Source: Alloprevotella sp. oral taxon 473 str. F0040 (GTDB taxonomy: Bacteria; Bacteroidota; Bacteroidia; Bacteroidales; Bacteroidaceae). Taken from it: a DNA stretch of 45,182 bases. The stretch covers positions 280,549-325,730 of the forward strand of contig NZ_KB290716.1 of the NCBI RefSeq assembly GCF_000318095.2, read 5' to 3'. A program made the position numbers and the translations under genes. How positions within the stretch are numbered: the stretch's first letter is position 1; each line of letters starts with the position of its first letter. The notes under the pieces are model-generated. The model had not been told where the DNA came from and did not search any database. It saw only the letters and a list, made by a program, of their open reading frames with translations. Shown piece after piece: positions 33,657 to 40,941 of the stretch.

Positions 33657-34375
33657 ACATCATCATCGTAGGAGCTTCTTCGGGCATCGGCATGGCCACG
33701 GCTCGCGAATTTCTCCGTCTAGGTCATCGTGTTGGTGTGGCAGCTCGCCGCTCAGCTCCCTTACTTGCTCTACAAGCTGAATATCCAGCGCAGGTGGTGT
33801 GTGCCACCATCGACATCAATGCTCCAGAAGCCTCTAGCCAGCTTCTCCAACTGGCAGAAGACCTCGGTGGTATGGACGTGTATCTCCATAGTTCGGGAGT
33901 AGGACACGAAAACAAGGAACTGGATCCGGGCATCGAGCTCGACATCGTGCAAACCAACGGTTCTGGCTTCATGCGCATGGTCACAGCCGCTTTCCGCTAC
34001 TGGACGAGTCGCGGACAAAGGGGGCATCTGGCGGCTATCACTTCGGTAGCTGGCACTCGAGGTTTGGGCATCTCTCCTGCTTATAGCGCAACAAAGCGCA
34101 TGCAGAGCCAGTATCTCGAAGCTTTGTCGCAAATCTCCCACCAGGGTCATCACGACATCGCCATCACTGACATCTTGCCAGGCTTCGTGCGCACCGATTT
34201 CATAGCCCAACGCAACTACCCCATGGTGATTTCTCCTGAGAAAACTGCTCACCACATTGTCAAAGGCATTCTCCTTCGTCGCCGCCGCATCGTCATCGAC
34301 TGGCGCTATCGTGTGCTCATCACCTTGTGGTCTGCCCTCCCTCGCTGCATCTGGGAACGCTTACCTTTCCCTTAA
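33653..34375 (+). CDS. Short-chain dehydrogenase/reductase
   Basis: A 240-aa Rossmann-fold oxidoreductase. The cofactor site is GASSGIG (7-13), with ARR at 31-33 suggesting NADP preference; the catalytic triad is S131, Y144 and K148 (YSATK). The C-terminal 'RRRIVIDWRYRVLITLWSALPR' is basic and hydrophobic and may touch the membrane, as in several Bacteroidales SDRs. The substrate is unknown. It is translationally coupled to the mazG-type gene. It is the last plus-strand gene before repeat locus 3. Confidence 0.9.
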   Translation: MNIIIVGASSGIGMATAREFLRLGHRVGVAARRSAPLLALQAEYPAQVVCATIDINAPEASSQLLQLAEDLGGMDVYLHSSGVGHENKELDPGIELDIVQTNGSGFMRMVTAAFRYWTSRGQRGHLAAITSVAGTRGLGISPAYSATKRMQSQYLEALSQISHQGHHDIAITDILPGFVRTDFIAQRNYPMVISPEKTAHHIVKGILLRRRRIVIDWRYRVLITLWSALPRCIWERLPFP

Positions 34376-34524
34376 ACTCATATCCCTGTTTTAAACCGTG
34401 ATGCTCTCCTCCAACTCGTGCCACATTCTGCTCCCTCTTTGCGTGATGTGGCATGATGCAGTTTGAAATGCCTCGATGCTCACGCCCCATGACCCATGCC
34501 CCTATAAAGATATGGGAGGAAATT

Positions 34525-34546
34525 GCCCTAAAGAGTGAAAAATCGC
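34525..34546 (+). repeat. Shared AAAGAGTGA motif, locus 3
   Basis: GCCCTAAAGAGTGAAAAATC followed by GC. Best matched at 17979-18003 in locus 2, with a TATGGG block just upstream in both. The stretch 34376-34524 holds only a TGCCACAT/ATGTGGCA inverted repeat (34419-34453) without a T-run. Confidence 0.5.
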
Positions 34547-34697
34547 ACTTAAAAATTCTAAAACAAGCTATTTTCTAAGAGAAACGAGTTCTACAATACG
34601 TATTTGAAAGGTGAAGGTTGCATTTCTCAACACTTCTTTTACGGGCTACTCTAGATGTTTGCAACTGGAAATCAGAGTTGCTGGCATGGGCAGTTTG

Positions 34698-34762
34698 CTC
34701 ACGCGCGCGTGACAGGCGCGCCTTCCCTGGGAATTTCGTTTTTTTGCTTTCACAACCTTCAC
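34698..34762 (-). repeat. Core repeat with CG palindrome, locus 3 left copy (class A)
   Basis: The invariant 22-bp core is at 34741-34762 on the minus strand, then AAATTCCCAGGGAAGGCGCG and a GTCACGCGCGCGTGAG tail. It is nearly identical to the copy at 44632-44696. A partial core (GTGAAGGTTG) also occurs at 34611. Confidence 0.85.
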
Positions 34763-34803
34763 CTTTGCCCTTCCCAAGGTAAGAATAAGAATAAAAAAAC
34801 TAG

Positions 34804-34836
34804 AGGTGCATTTTCTGTGGAAAATGCACCTTTTTG
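34804..34836 (+). terminator. Perfect intrinsic terminator in the locus 3 spacer
   Basis: AGGTGCATTTTC (34804-34815), loop TGTG, GAAAATGCACCT (34820-34831), then TTTTTG: a perfect 12-bp stem with a T-run on the plus strand. The nearest plus-strand gene ends 430 bp upstream, so it ends either a long 3' leader of the SDR transcript or an independent small RNA. Confidence 0.8.
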
Positions 34837-34860
34837 TATAGATTTAGAGGACGAGAAGTA

Positions 34861-34877
34861 AACACCGTTCCTAATAC
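34861..34877 (+). repeat. Spacer motif between the paired core repeats, locus 3
   Basis: AACACCGTTCCTAATAC; relatives at 18607-18623 and (inverted) 44506-44522 in the same position of the module. Confidence 0.6.
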
Positions 34878-34918
34878 ACCGATAAATCACTAGATATAAG
34901 CAAATTGCAATGAATTCT

Positions 34919-34970
34919 GTGAAGGTTGTGAAAGCAAAAAGTGAGAAATTGCTGTACGCGCGCGCGAGGG
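34919..34970 (+). repeat. Core repeat with alternating-CG tail, locus 3 right copy (class B)
   Basis: The invariant 22-bp core is at 34919-34940, then GTGAGAAATTGCTGTACGCG and a CGCGCGAG tail. Inverted partner: 34698-34762, with 156 bp between the cores. Confidence 0.85.
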
Positions 34971-35113
34971 AGACAAAAAAACAGAAAACTTAAAGGAGAA
35001 TTGGAGAGCGACAGAGCAAAGTGGTACATGCTGCTACTAAGCGAGGGACGTAGTTGGCGAACAAGGTAGAAAGAAAGGGTTTGCAAGTGGCTAGGAAGTC
35101 TAGCTCACAATCG

Positions 35114-35218
35114 TGGGATATACTTTCTAAACTCTCGGAGATATTCTAAAGAATGTCGGAGATTTCTGGTATTATCTCGGAGTTTTCCCGAAGTATGTCG
35201 GATACATTTTCACAATCT
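35114..35218. repeat. 21-bp phased TCSGA array, locus 3
   Basis: TCGGAG at 35135, 35156 and 35177 and TCGGAT at 35198 are exactly 21 bp apart; a weak unit precedes at 35114. Plus-strand heptads include SEISGII and SEFSRSM, with a stop codon in the first unit; minus-strand heptads include SEIIPEI. Neither frame makes a convincing gene. Nothing else is recognised in 34971-35113. Confidence 0.8.
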
Positions 35219-35227
35219 CCGCAGATG

Positions 35228-35275
35228 ATAAAACAACACTCGCTTACTTCCGATGGTGAAAGTAGGCGAGTGTTG
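35228..35275 (-). terminator. Terminator of the TonB-family gene
   Basis: CAACACTCGCTTACTT (35234-35249) pairs with AAGTAGGCGAGTGTTG (35260-35275) with one G-T pair. On the minus strand it is followed by TTTTATC. It lies 115 bp after the tonB-type stop. Confidence 0.7.
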
Positions 35276-35389
35276 AATTGAGTTGTTGCAGGGAAAGAGG
35301 AAAGCCACAAATGCTTCTGAAAAAGATAGGGATTCTCATTCAAAAAACAGCGAACCTATGAACAAAGAAGAAATTCACATCAAGTGAAC

Positions 35390-36187
35390 TCACTTGTTGA
35401 ACCACACGGGCACAGTGACCATCACGGGTGAGGGCACGCCCCCACGGCGGCCGGGCTTCCATTTGGGCATATTTTGAATCACCGAAATGATTTGGTGCTC
35501 CAAGGGATCGTCGAGGTGCTTGGTGATTCTCACATCGGAGATGCTGCCGTCGCGCTGCACCACAAAGGAGACTTCTATGATTCCACGCACTCCGCGGCGT
35601 TGCGCACCACCAGAAAACACGATATGGTCGTCGAGATATTTGGCTAAGGCGATAAGTCCACCAGGGAATTGGGGCATCTCTTCCACCACCTGCGTGGCGG
35701 TGAGTTGTGGCCCCTCAACTGGCAAATCCGTTTGTCCAGCATTATGGTGCACATCCTGATCGGTCAAATCATCGTTAGGCGTGATCTTGCTATCGTCAGG
35801 GCCATCTATGCCTATGGGCGAGGAAGTCACAGCTTCATCTACGATGACAGGAGCTCCAGTTTTACCTCCAGGAGTGGTGATGACACGCGACACCGCACGA
35901 CCTGCCGACACTCGTTTGCGCTCGAACCCATCGCGCGCCTCCAAAGGACGGAGCTGTTTCACCTCTTCTTGGATTTCAGTCGCCATTTCTTGCACTTTAT
36001 TGTAGGCCACATAGCCTAGAGATGCTCCAAAAGCGAGTACTACCATCAAGATAGAAAGAAATACATACATGACACGACGATAACGACGCCCTGTCTCCTT
36101 GCGGATGACATAGGCACCGTATGCTTTGTTGCGGCCTTCAAAGACCACTTCGCACCATTGTCGGGAAAATAATTCTGTATTCCTCAC
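35390..36187 (-). CDS. TonB-family energy transducer
   Basis: A 265-aa protein of the Bacteroidetes TonB type. The N-terminus carries the phylum-typical 'VFEGRNKAYGAYVIRKETGRRYRRV' (about 15-39), one membrane anchor follows (about 40-60), then a variable periplasmic linker, and a C-terminal TonB domain (about 170-265: QFPGGLIALAKYLDDHI, 'RGIIEVSFVVQRDGSISDVRI', PKWKPGRRGG, VPVWF). It should pass proton-motive-force energy from ExbBD to outer-membrane receptors; no exbBD or receptor genes are adjacent. It is divergent from porQ, about 220 bp apart. Confidence 0.9.
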   Translation of the reverse strand: MRNTELFSRQWCEVVFEGRNKAYGAYVIRKETGRRYRRVMYVFLSILMVVLAFGASLGYVAYNKVQEMATEIQEEVKQLRPLEARDGFERKRVSAGRAVSRVITTPGGKTGAPVIVDEAVTSSPIGIDGPDDSKITPNDDLTDQDVHHNAGQTDLPVEGPQLTATQVVEEMPQFPGGLIALAKYLDDHIVFSGGAQRRGVRGIIEVSFVVQRDGSISDVRITKHLDDPLEHQIISVIQNMPKWKPGRRGGVPSPVMVTVPVWFNK

Positions 36188-36345
36188 GTTAGTTTGTTAT
36201 GAATACCTTTTGCGATGGCTAGAATCGGTATTAGTACAAAATCCGCAGCGATAGTTTTACCACGGAATAGGACGATGAACGATTATTCTGCAAGGGGCAT
36301 TCAGCATATAGCCCTTCATTGCGCAACTCGCATCGTTTTTCGAAG

Positions 36346-36353
36346 CAAAAGTA
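36346..36353 (-). promoter_or_regulatory. Candidate -7 element of the TonB-family gene
   Basis: CAAAAGTA on the plus strand reads TACTTTTG on the minus strand, a TAnnTTTG match. It is about 159 bp upstream of the start with no consensus -33, so support is moderate. Confidence 0.35.
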
Positions 36354-36376
36354 CGCCCAAAAAGGAAAATAAGTAC

Positions 36377-36384
36377 TACCTTTG
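36377..36384 (+). promoter_or_regulatory. Candidate -7 element of porQ
   Basis: TACCTTTG matches TAnnTTTG and lies 21 bp before the ATG at 36406, giving a very short leader. No TTTG is present at -33. Confidence 0.5.
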
Positions 36385-36405
36385 TCCCTATATTTTATCG
36401 TTGAA

Positions 36406-37383
36406 ATGAAAGAAAGTCTAATTCTCGCGCTCTTTTCTGTCCTTGTGCTCAGTCTGCAAGCTCAAGAAAGCAATTCGGCCTATCGGGTTTTGCAATTGCC
36501 AACCTCAGCACATGCACTGGCAGTGGGAGGAGAAAACATCACGATGAACGACGATGACCCTGCACTCGTGCAGCACAACCCTGCCCTACTCACCAACGTC
36601 ACTCCCAATCGTTTGGGACTCTCCTTCATGTCACTCGGCGAACTGGGCACATGGAGTGGTGCACAGTATGTGCGTGCTTTTGGCGACCGACACACAGCTG
36701 CGGCTTTTGCGCAATATCGAGGTTATGGTGAGATGACTGCACGCGACGAACAAGGCACCGAAATGGGTACTTTCTCTGCTAAGGACATCATTGCCGGCAT
36801 AGGCTACGGCTATGTGCTGAGCGATAACTGGGCAGGTGGTGCCAACCTGAAAGTGGTGCACGAGAGTTTGGGTGAGTTTTCGGCGGCTGCTTTGGCAGTG
36901 GACGTAGGCTTAAACTACTATAATGAAAATGAGGGGCTTTCTCTCTCAATGGTGTTGCGCAACGCTGGTGCTCAATTCAAGAGTTTCAATGGACGCAACG
37001 AATTTGTACGTCACAATCTCCAATTGGGTGTGTCGAAAGAATTACTCCACGTGCCTCTACGATTTCATGCTACCCTCACGGATTTGACACGCTGGAGCAA
37101 ATCGGACTATATCCAAGCAGACGAGAAGCCACTGAGCACGGCTCGCCTTCTCACTAATCACTTGGTGTTGGGCGTGGACTGGATGCCCAGTGACTTAATC
37201 ACCCTATCTGCGGGCTACAACTTCCGCCGCGCCTATGAGCTTTCTACGCTCGGTGGCGCACATGGGGCTGGTTTCTCCCTCGGTGCCGGACTGACTTTCT
37301 CACGAGTGAAAATTGATTTGGCATGGAGCAAGCAGCACGTTGCGGCTTCGAGCATCATGGGAACGCTATCCTTCGCACTTTGA
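36406..37383 (+). CDS. porQ: Type IX secretion system protein PorQ
   Basis: From ATG 36406 this is 325 aa; the upstream ATG 36382 would lie inside the promoter. A signal peptide (about 1-19, ending SLQAQ) is followed by a 14-strand outer-membrane barrel of the PorV/PorQ/FadL-like type: 'YRVLQLPTSAHALAVGGENI', 'DDDPALVQHNPALL', 'GYGYVLSDNWAGGANLKVV', ending in 'GTLSFAL'. PorQ is part of the attachment complex (PorU-PorV-PorQ-PorZ) that processes type IX cargo and links it to A-LPS. In relatives cmk and ispH follow; here ispH follows but cmk is absent. Confidence 0.87.
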   Translation: MKESLILALFSVLVLSLQAQESNSAYRVLQLPTSAHALAVGGENITMNDDDPALVQHNPALLTNVTPNRLGLSFMSLGELGTWSGAQYVRAFGDRHTAAAFAQYRGYGEMTARDEQGTEMGTFSAKDIIAGIGYGYVLSDNWAGGANLKVVHESLGEFSAAALAVDVGLNYYNENEGLSLSMVLRNAGAQFKSFNGRNEFVRHNLQLGVSKELLHVPLRFHATLTDLTRWSKSDYIQADEKPLSTARLLTNHLVLGVDWMPSDLITLSAGYNFRRAYELSTLGGAHGAGFSLGAGLTFSRVKIDLAWSKQHVAASSIMGTLSFAL

Positions 37384-37514
37384 TTAGGTGGGAAGCTGTG
37401 ATTTCTACCTTGTTTAGCAAGTCGCAATAGTGCATCATGAGCTTCAAGGCTCTTTCTCGTGGCTTGCGCCATGATTTTGCCTCTAAACTACACAACTACT
37501 AGACTATAACAACT

Positions 37515-38378
37515 ATGCTTCATATCGAAATCGACACTGGTTCGGGCTTCTGCTTTGGGGTGACAAGTGCTATCAAAAAAGCGGAAGACGAACTCACCGA
37601 ACGCGATATTCTTTACTGCCTTGGCGACATCGTGCACAATAGCCGCGAATGTGAACGCCTGCGCGAACGTGGACTGGTGATGATTGACCATGCCACCTTT
37701 GAAAAACTTCACGATGTGAGAGTGTTGCTCCGTGCACACGGCGAACCTCCCTCGACTTACGAAACAGCGCGCCGCAATAACATCACGCTTGTTGATGCCA
37801 CTTGCCCCGTGGTCTTGAATCTCCAAAAGCGCATCCGACGGGTGTATCACGAAATGGGCAATGATCCCCAAATTGTGATTTATGGCAAGCACGGACACGC
37901 GGAAGTTCTCGGACTCGTGGGACAAACCAACAGCGAAGCCATCGTGATTGCCGACATCAGTGAGGTGGATAAGGTGGATCTCACGCGCAACACGTATCTG
38001 TTTTCCCAAACTACCAAACCTCTGGAGGGTTTTCAGACGTTGATCAATTACCTCACCGAACACATCAAAGCTCCAGCCGAATTCAAATGCTTCGACACCA
38101 TCTGCCGCAGTGTTTCTAATCGTCTGCCAGCAGTACAAGATTTTGCGCGCAAACACGATGTGGTGCTCTTTGTTTGCGGTCTCAAAAGCAGCAACGGACG
38201 TGTGCTCTATGAGGCCTGCCACAAGATCAACGAGCACACTCATCTAGTGGACGACCCAACGATGTTGGATGCTGCGTGGTTTGACGGTGCTCAAAGCGTG
38301 GGCATCTGTGGGGCAACGTCTACTCCCAAATGGCTCATGGAGAAATGTGCCGAACGCGTGCGTGAAATCACGGAATAG
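37515..38378 (+). CDS. ispH: 4-hydroxy-3-methylbut-2-enyl diphosphate reductase
   Basis: A 287-aa iron-sulfur enzyme for the last step of the non-mevalonate isoprenoid pathway (HMBPP to IPP and DMAPP). The three cluster-binding cysteines are C13 (SGFCFGV), C97 (DATCPVV) and C197 (DTICRSVSNR), with HGE at 75-77 and the catalytic-site KHGHAE at 125-130. Length is standard. It starts 131 bp after porQ. A 43-bp tandem repeat follows its stop. Confidence 0.96.
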   Translation: MLHIEIDTGSGFCFGVTSAIKKAEDELTERDILYCLGDIVHNSRECERLRERGLVMIDHATFEKLHDVRVLLRAHGEPPSTYETARRNNITLVDATCPVVLNLQKRIRRVYHEMGNDPQIVIYGKHGHAEVLGLVGQTNSEAIVIADISEVDKVDLTRNTYLFSQTTKPLEGFQTLINYLTEHIKAPAEFKCFDTICRSVSNRLPAVQDFARKHDVVLFVCGLKSSNGRVLYEACHKINEHTHLVDDPTMLDAAWFDGAQSVGICGATSTPKWLMEKCAERVREITE

Positions 38379-38393
38379 TGCGATGCGCACCAA

Positions 38394-38505
38394 GACTTTA
38401 AGGTGAAATATCACCGAGGAGTGTTATACATAGCACGACTTTAAGGTGAAATATCACGGAGATGTGTTACACATAGCACGACTTTAAGGTGAGAAATCAC
38501 AGAAA
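38394..38505. repeat. 43-bp tandem repeat between ispH and mnmA
   Basis: GACTTTAAGGTGA starts at 38394, 38437 and 38480: two full units and one partial, 43 bp each, with few differences. Each unit contains GGTGAAATATCAC (a small palindrome) and GTGTTA-ACATAGCAC. The sequences between copies are part of the unit, not spacers. It lies 55-165 bp upstream of mnmA and may affect its expression. Confidence 0.85.
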
Positions 38506-38559
38506 TTCACGAGAGTTTCACGAGAATTTCTCTCAACAACGACAAGACTTTTCCAATCA

Positions 38560-39672
38560 ATGAATATAGCTCTTTTGCTCTCGGGCGGTGTAGATAGTGC
38601 CGTCGCCACCCACCTTTTGGTGGAGCGCGGACTTCGCCCCGACTTGTTTTACATCAAAATCGGCATGGACGATGACGAAGATCTCACCTGCACCGCAGAG
38701 GAGGACATCGAACTCTGCCAAGCCATTGCACGCCGCTATGGTCTTCCCCTTGAAGTGATTGATTTACAAAAGGAATACTGGGAACGTGTGGTGTCTTACA
38801 CCATGGATCATGTGAAACAAGGACTGACTCCCAATCCCGATGTGATGTGCAATCGCCTCATCAAGTTTGGAGCTTTTGAGGAGAAAATCGGACATGCCTA
38901 CGACCGCATCTGCACAGGACACTATGCTCGTGTGGTGCGCGACGATGAAGTCTTCGCAGATCCTCGTTCGGGAGAGAGCATCGACTTGTCGAGCAGTGCC
39001 TCATGGTTGGGCACAGCTCCCGACCCCATCAAGGATCAGACGGACTTTTTGGCACAACTCGATGCACACCAAGTGGGAAAAATCATGCTTCCCCTCGGAC
39101 ATCTCCGCAAAGAACAAGTGCGCCAAATTGCACTCGACAATAAACTCGCACCTGCACGCCGCAAAGACTCACAAGGCATCTGCTTTTTGGGCAAAATCAA
39201 CTACAACGATTTCGTGCGCCGCTTCCTCGGAGAACGAGTGGGTGATGTCATCGAACTAGAAACGGGCAAGAAAGTGGGAGAACACCGCGGATATTGGTTT
39301 CACACCATCGGTCAGCGCAAAGGTCTAGGACTCGGTGGTGGCCCTTGGTTTGTGGTGAAAAAGGATTTAGAGCAGAACATTCTCTATGTTTCCCACGGTT
39401 ACGACAACTTGCTCCAATATGGTCGCTCCTTCAACATCGCAGGATTTCACTTCCTCACAGGCGATCCTTGGCCATCTTCAGGCAGCATAGACGTGACTTT
39501 CAAAGTGCGCCACACCGATCGCTGGCGCACAGGTGTCTTGACACGTACTGAAGAAGGAGGCTTCCACATCGATGGTGACGACCCCATCCAAGGCATCGCC
39601 CCTGGTCAGTTTGGAGTGGTCTATTCTCGCGATGGCCGCATCTGCATCGGTTCGGGAGAGATAGCCATTTAG
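38560..39672 (+). CDS. mnmA: tRNA-specific 2-thiouridylase MnmA
   Basis: A 370-aa ATP pyrophosphatase that thiolates U34 of Lys, Glu and Gln tRNAs. The PP-loop is SGGVDS (8-13); the catalytic cysteines are C97 ([13 protein letters not shown]) and C208 (SQGICFLG); GHYARV (120-125) and '[22 protein letters not shown]' mark the tRNA-binding parts, and the C-terminal barrel is complete. A stretch '[20 protein letters not shown]' (134-153) is longer than the usual loop. Length is otherwise normal. Confidence 0.96.
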   Translation: MNIALLLSGGVDSAVATHLLVERGLRPDLFYIKIGMDDDEDLTCTAEEDIELCQAIARRYGLPLEVIDLQKEYWERVVSYTMDHVKQGLTPNPDVMCNRLIKFGAFEEKIGHAYDRICTGHYARVVRDDEVFADPRSGESIDLSSSASWLGTAPDPIKDQTDFLAQLDAHQVGKIMLPLGHLRKEQVRQIALDNKLAPARRKDSQGICFLGKINYNDFVRRFLGERVGDVIELETGKKVGEHRGYWFHTIGQRKGLGLGGGPWFVVKKDLEQNILYVSHGYDNLLQYGRSFNIAGFHFLTGDPWPSSGSIDVTFKVRHTDRWRTGVLTRTEEGGFHIDGDDPIQGIAPGQFGVVYSRDGRICIGSGEIAI

Positions 39673-39870
39673 TGCGCTGCTTTCTCTTATATACTGCTCA
39701 GTATCTCTGAGTCACTACTGAAATTCTCAGAAATCCTATTATAAGAAATGAGTGGCTAATGCTGCGAAGCTACAAAACTCTCTGCTTATCTTACGAAGTC
39801 GAGGCTACTCACGATGCTCAGCAGCTAGCAACAACTCCTCTACGTCTAACCACAATGTCATAGTCTAAGG

Positions 39871-40257
39871 ATGCCCAAGCCCTACACTTCCAACTTCAAC
39901 GCGGAACGCATGGCACAAATCTACATAGATGTCTTGCGGTTACTCCAACTCAAACGTATGTCGCGCAATCCGAAAGTGTCGGCTCGCGACATTGCTAAGC
40001 AGATTGGTTGCGACCACCGCGCCATCAGTGCTGCCATCTCCACCCAAGCTGGCTTAAACTTTCACCAGCTCATTGGAAAGATTCGCAGCAACGAGGTAGC
40101 ACAACGATTAGTGGATCCCAAGTTCTCCGATTACACCGTCGAAGAAATCGGACTGCACTGCGGGTTTTCCTCGCGACAATCCTTTTACAATGCTTTCCAT
40201 CGGAGCTTCAACATGACTCCAAGACAATATCGCCTGCAACAGCTCAGCAAATCCTGA
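39871..40257 (+). CDS. Stand-alone AraC-type HTH protein
   Basis: A 128-aa protein that is almost only an AraC/XylS DNA-binding domain: first HTH at about 45-65 (SARDIAKQIGCDHRAISAAIS), second at about 90-112 (YTVEEIGLHCGFSSRQSFYNAFHRSFNMTPRQYR). There is no sensor domain. A short N-terminal helix (AERMAQIYIDVLRLLQLKR) may serve dimerisation. Its target genes are unknown. It ends in a strong terminator shared with the convergent aat gene. The 198-bp gap before it shows nothing recognised. Confidence 0.88.
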   Translation: MPKPYTSNFNAERMAQIYIDVLRLLQLKRMSRNPKVSARDIAKQIGCDHRAISAAISTQAGLNFHQLIGKIRSNEVAQRLVDPKFSDYTVEEIGLHCGFSSRQSFYNAFHRSFNMTPRQYRLQQLSKS

Positions 40258-40281
40258 GTCGTTGCAGGCGATAGCCTTTTT
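40229..40281 (+). terminator. Strong terminator between the AraC-type gene and aat
   Basis: ATCGCCTGCAAC (40229-40240) and GTTGCAGGCGAT (40261-40272) pair perfectly, with GCTCAG/CTGAG extending the stem inward, followed by AGCCTTTTTATC. The stem begins inside the coding sequence and spans the stop codon. It separates convergent genes 22 bp apart. Confidence 0.85.
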
Positions 40282-40930
40282 ATCCTCTCACGTAAGTCAT
40301 AAACTCATCGTAGGGTAAGAACTTACCTCCTAGTGATTGGAGGTGATTCGTATGTAATTGGCAATCGATCAACCAATTGTCACGCTCTTTCAAGCGATCT
40401 GCCAGAGCAGACAACGCCACTTTTGAAGCATTCGGAGCAAACGAACACATGCTTTCTCCGCAGAAAGTGCGACCAATCTCCACGCCATACAAGCCGCCCA
40501 CGAAGTCATCGCCCTGCCACACTTCGACACTGTGAGCAATCCCTCTGCGGTGTAAATCTACATATACTCCGATGAGATGTTCGCCCAACCAACGACCTTG
40601 TTCACGGCTGCGCCCATTAACTTCACCACATCCGCGCATCACGCGCTCAAAGTCTTGGTCAAAAGTGACCCGATACTTACCACTCCGCAACAACTGCCGC
40701 ATGGAGTGCGAAATGTGCAGTTCATCTGGAAAAATCACAAAGCGTTCAGGCGGACACCACCAGTAAGGCTCTTCCTTATCTTCATAAGCATACCACTGAA
40801 AAATGCCCAAACCATAACCAGTCATCAGCCAATCATGCGTAATGTCTCCCCCGATCGCCAAAAGTCCATCATCATCGGCATCATGTGGATCGGGAAATTC
40901 TACGTGATTCTTGTCTAGATAGTATATCAT
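40280..40930 (-). CDS. aat: Leucyl/phenylalanyl-tRNA-protein transferase
   Basis: A 216-aa transferase that adds Leu or Phe from aminoacyl-tRNA to proteins with N-terminal Lys or Arg, creating N-degrons. Motifs: GLLAIGGDI (about 23-31), GYGLGIFQWY (family usually G-I-F-P-W; the Pro is Gln here), YWWCPPERFVIFP, 'GGLYGVEIGRTFCGESMCS' (about 145-163), and the C-terminal 'LIDCQLHTNHLQSLGG'. It is the third gene of clpS-clpA-aat, starting 11 bp after clpA, so the modifying enzyme and the recognition machinery share an operon. Confidence 0.95.
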   Translation of the reverse strand: MIYYLDKNHVEFPDPHDADDDGLLAIGGDITHDWLMTGYGLGIFQWYAYEDKEEPYWWCPPERFVIFPDELHISHSMRQLLRSGKYRVTFDQDFERVMRGCGEVNGRSREQGRWLGEHLIGVYVDLHRRGIAHSVEVWQGDDFVGGLYGVEIGRTFCGESMCSFAPNASKVALSALADRLKERDNWLIDCQLHTNHLQSLGGKFLPYDEFMTYVRG

Positions 40931-40941
40931 GAGTGCGTGAA

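Noticed and set aside
35146-35343. A 65-codon minus-strand ORF ending in heptads VSDILRE-type
   Set aside because: It crosses the tonB-type terminator and the array; the heptads follow from the self-complementary TCSGA phase.
37488-38243. A 251-codon minus-strand frame inside ispH
   Set aside because: Antisense shadow of a full-length IspH with its three cluster cysteines.
38394-38505. CRISPR array
   Set aside because: Only about 2.5 units, directly adjoining, with no unique spacers and no cas genes nearby.
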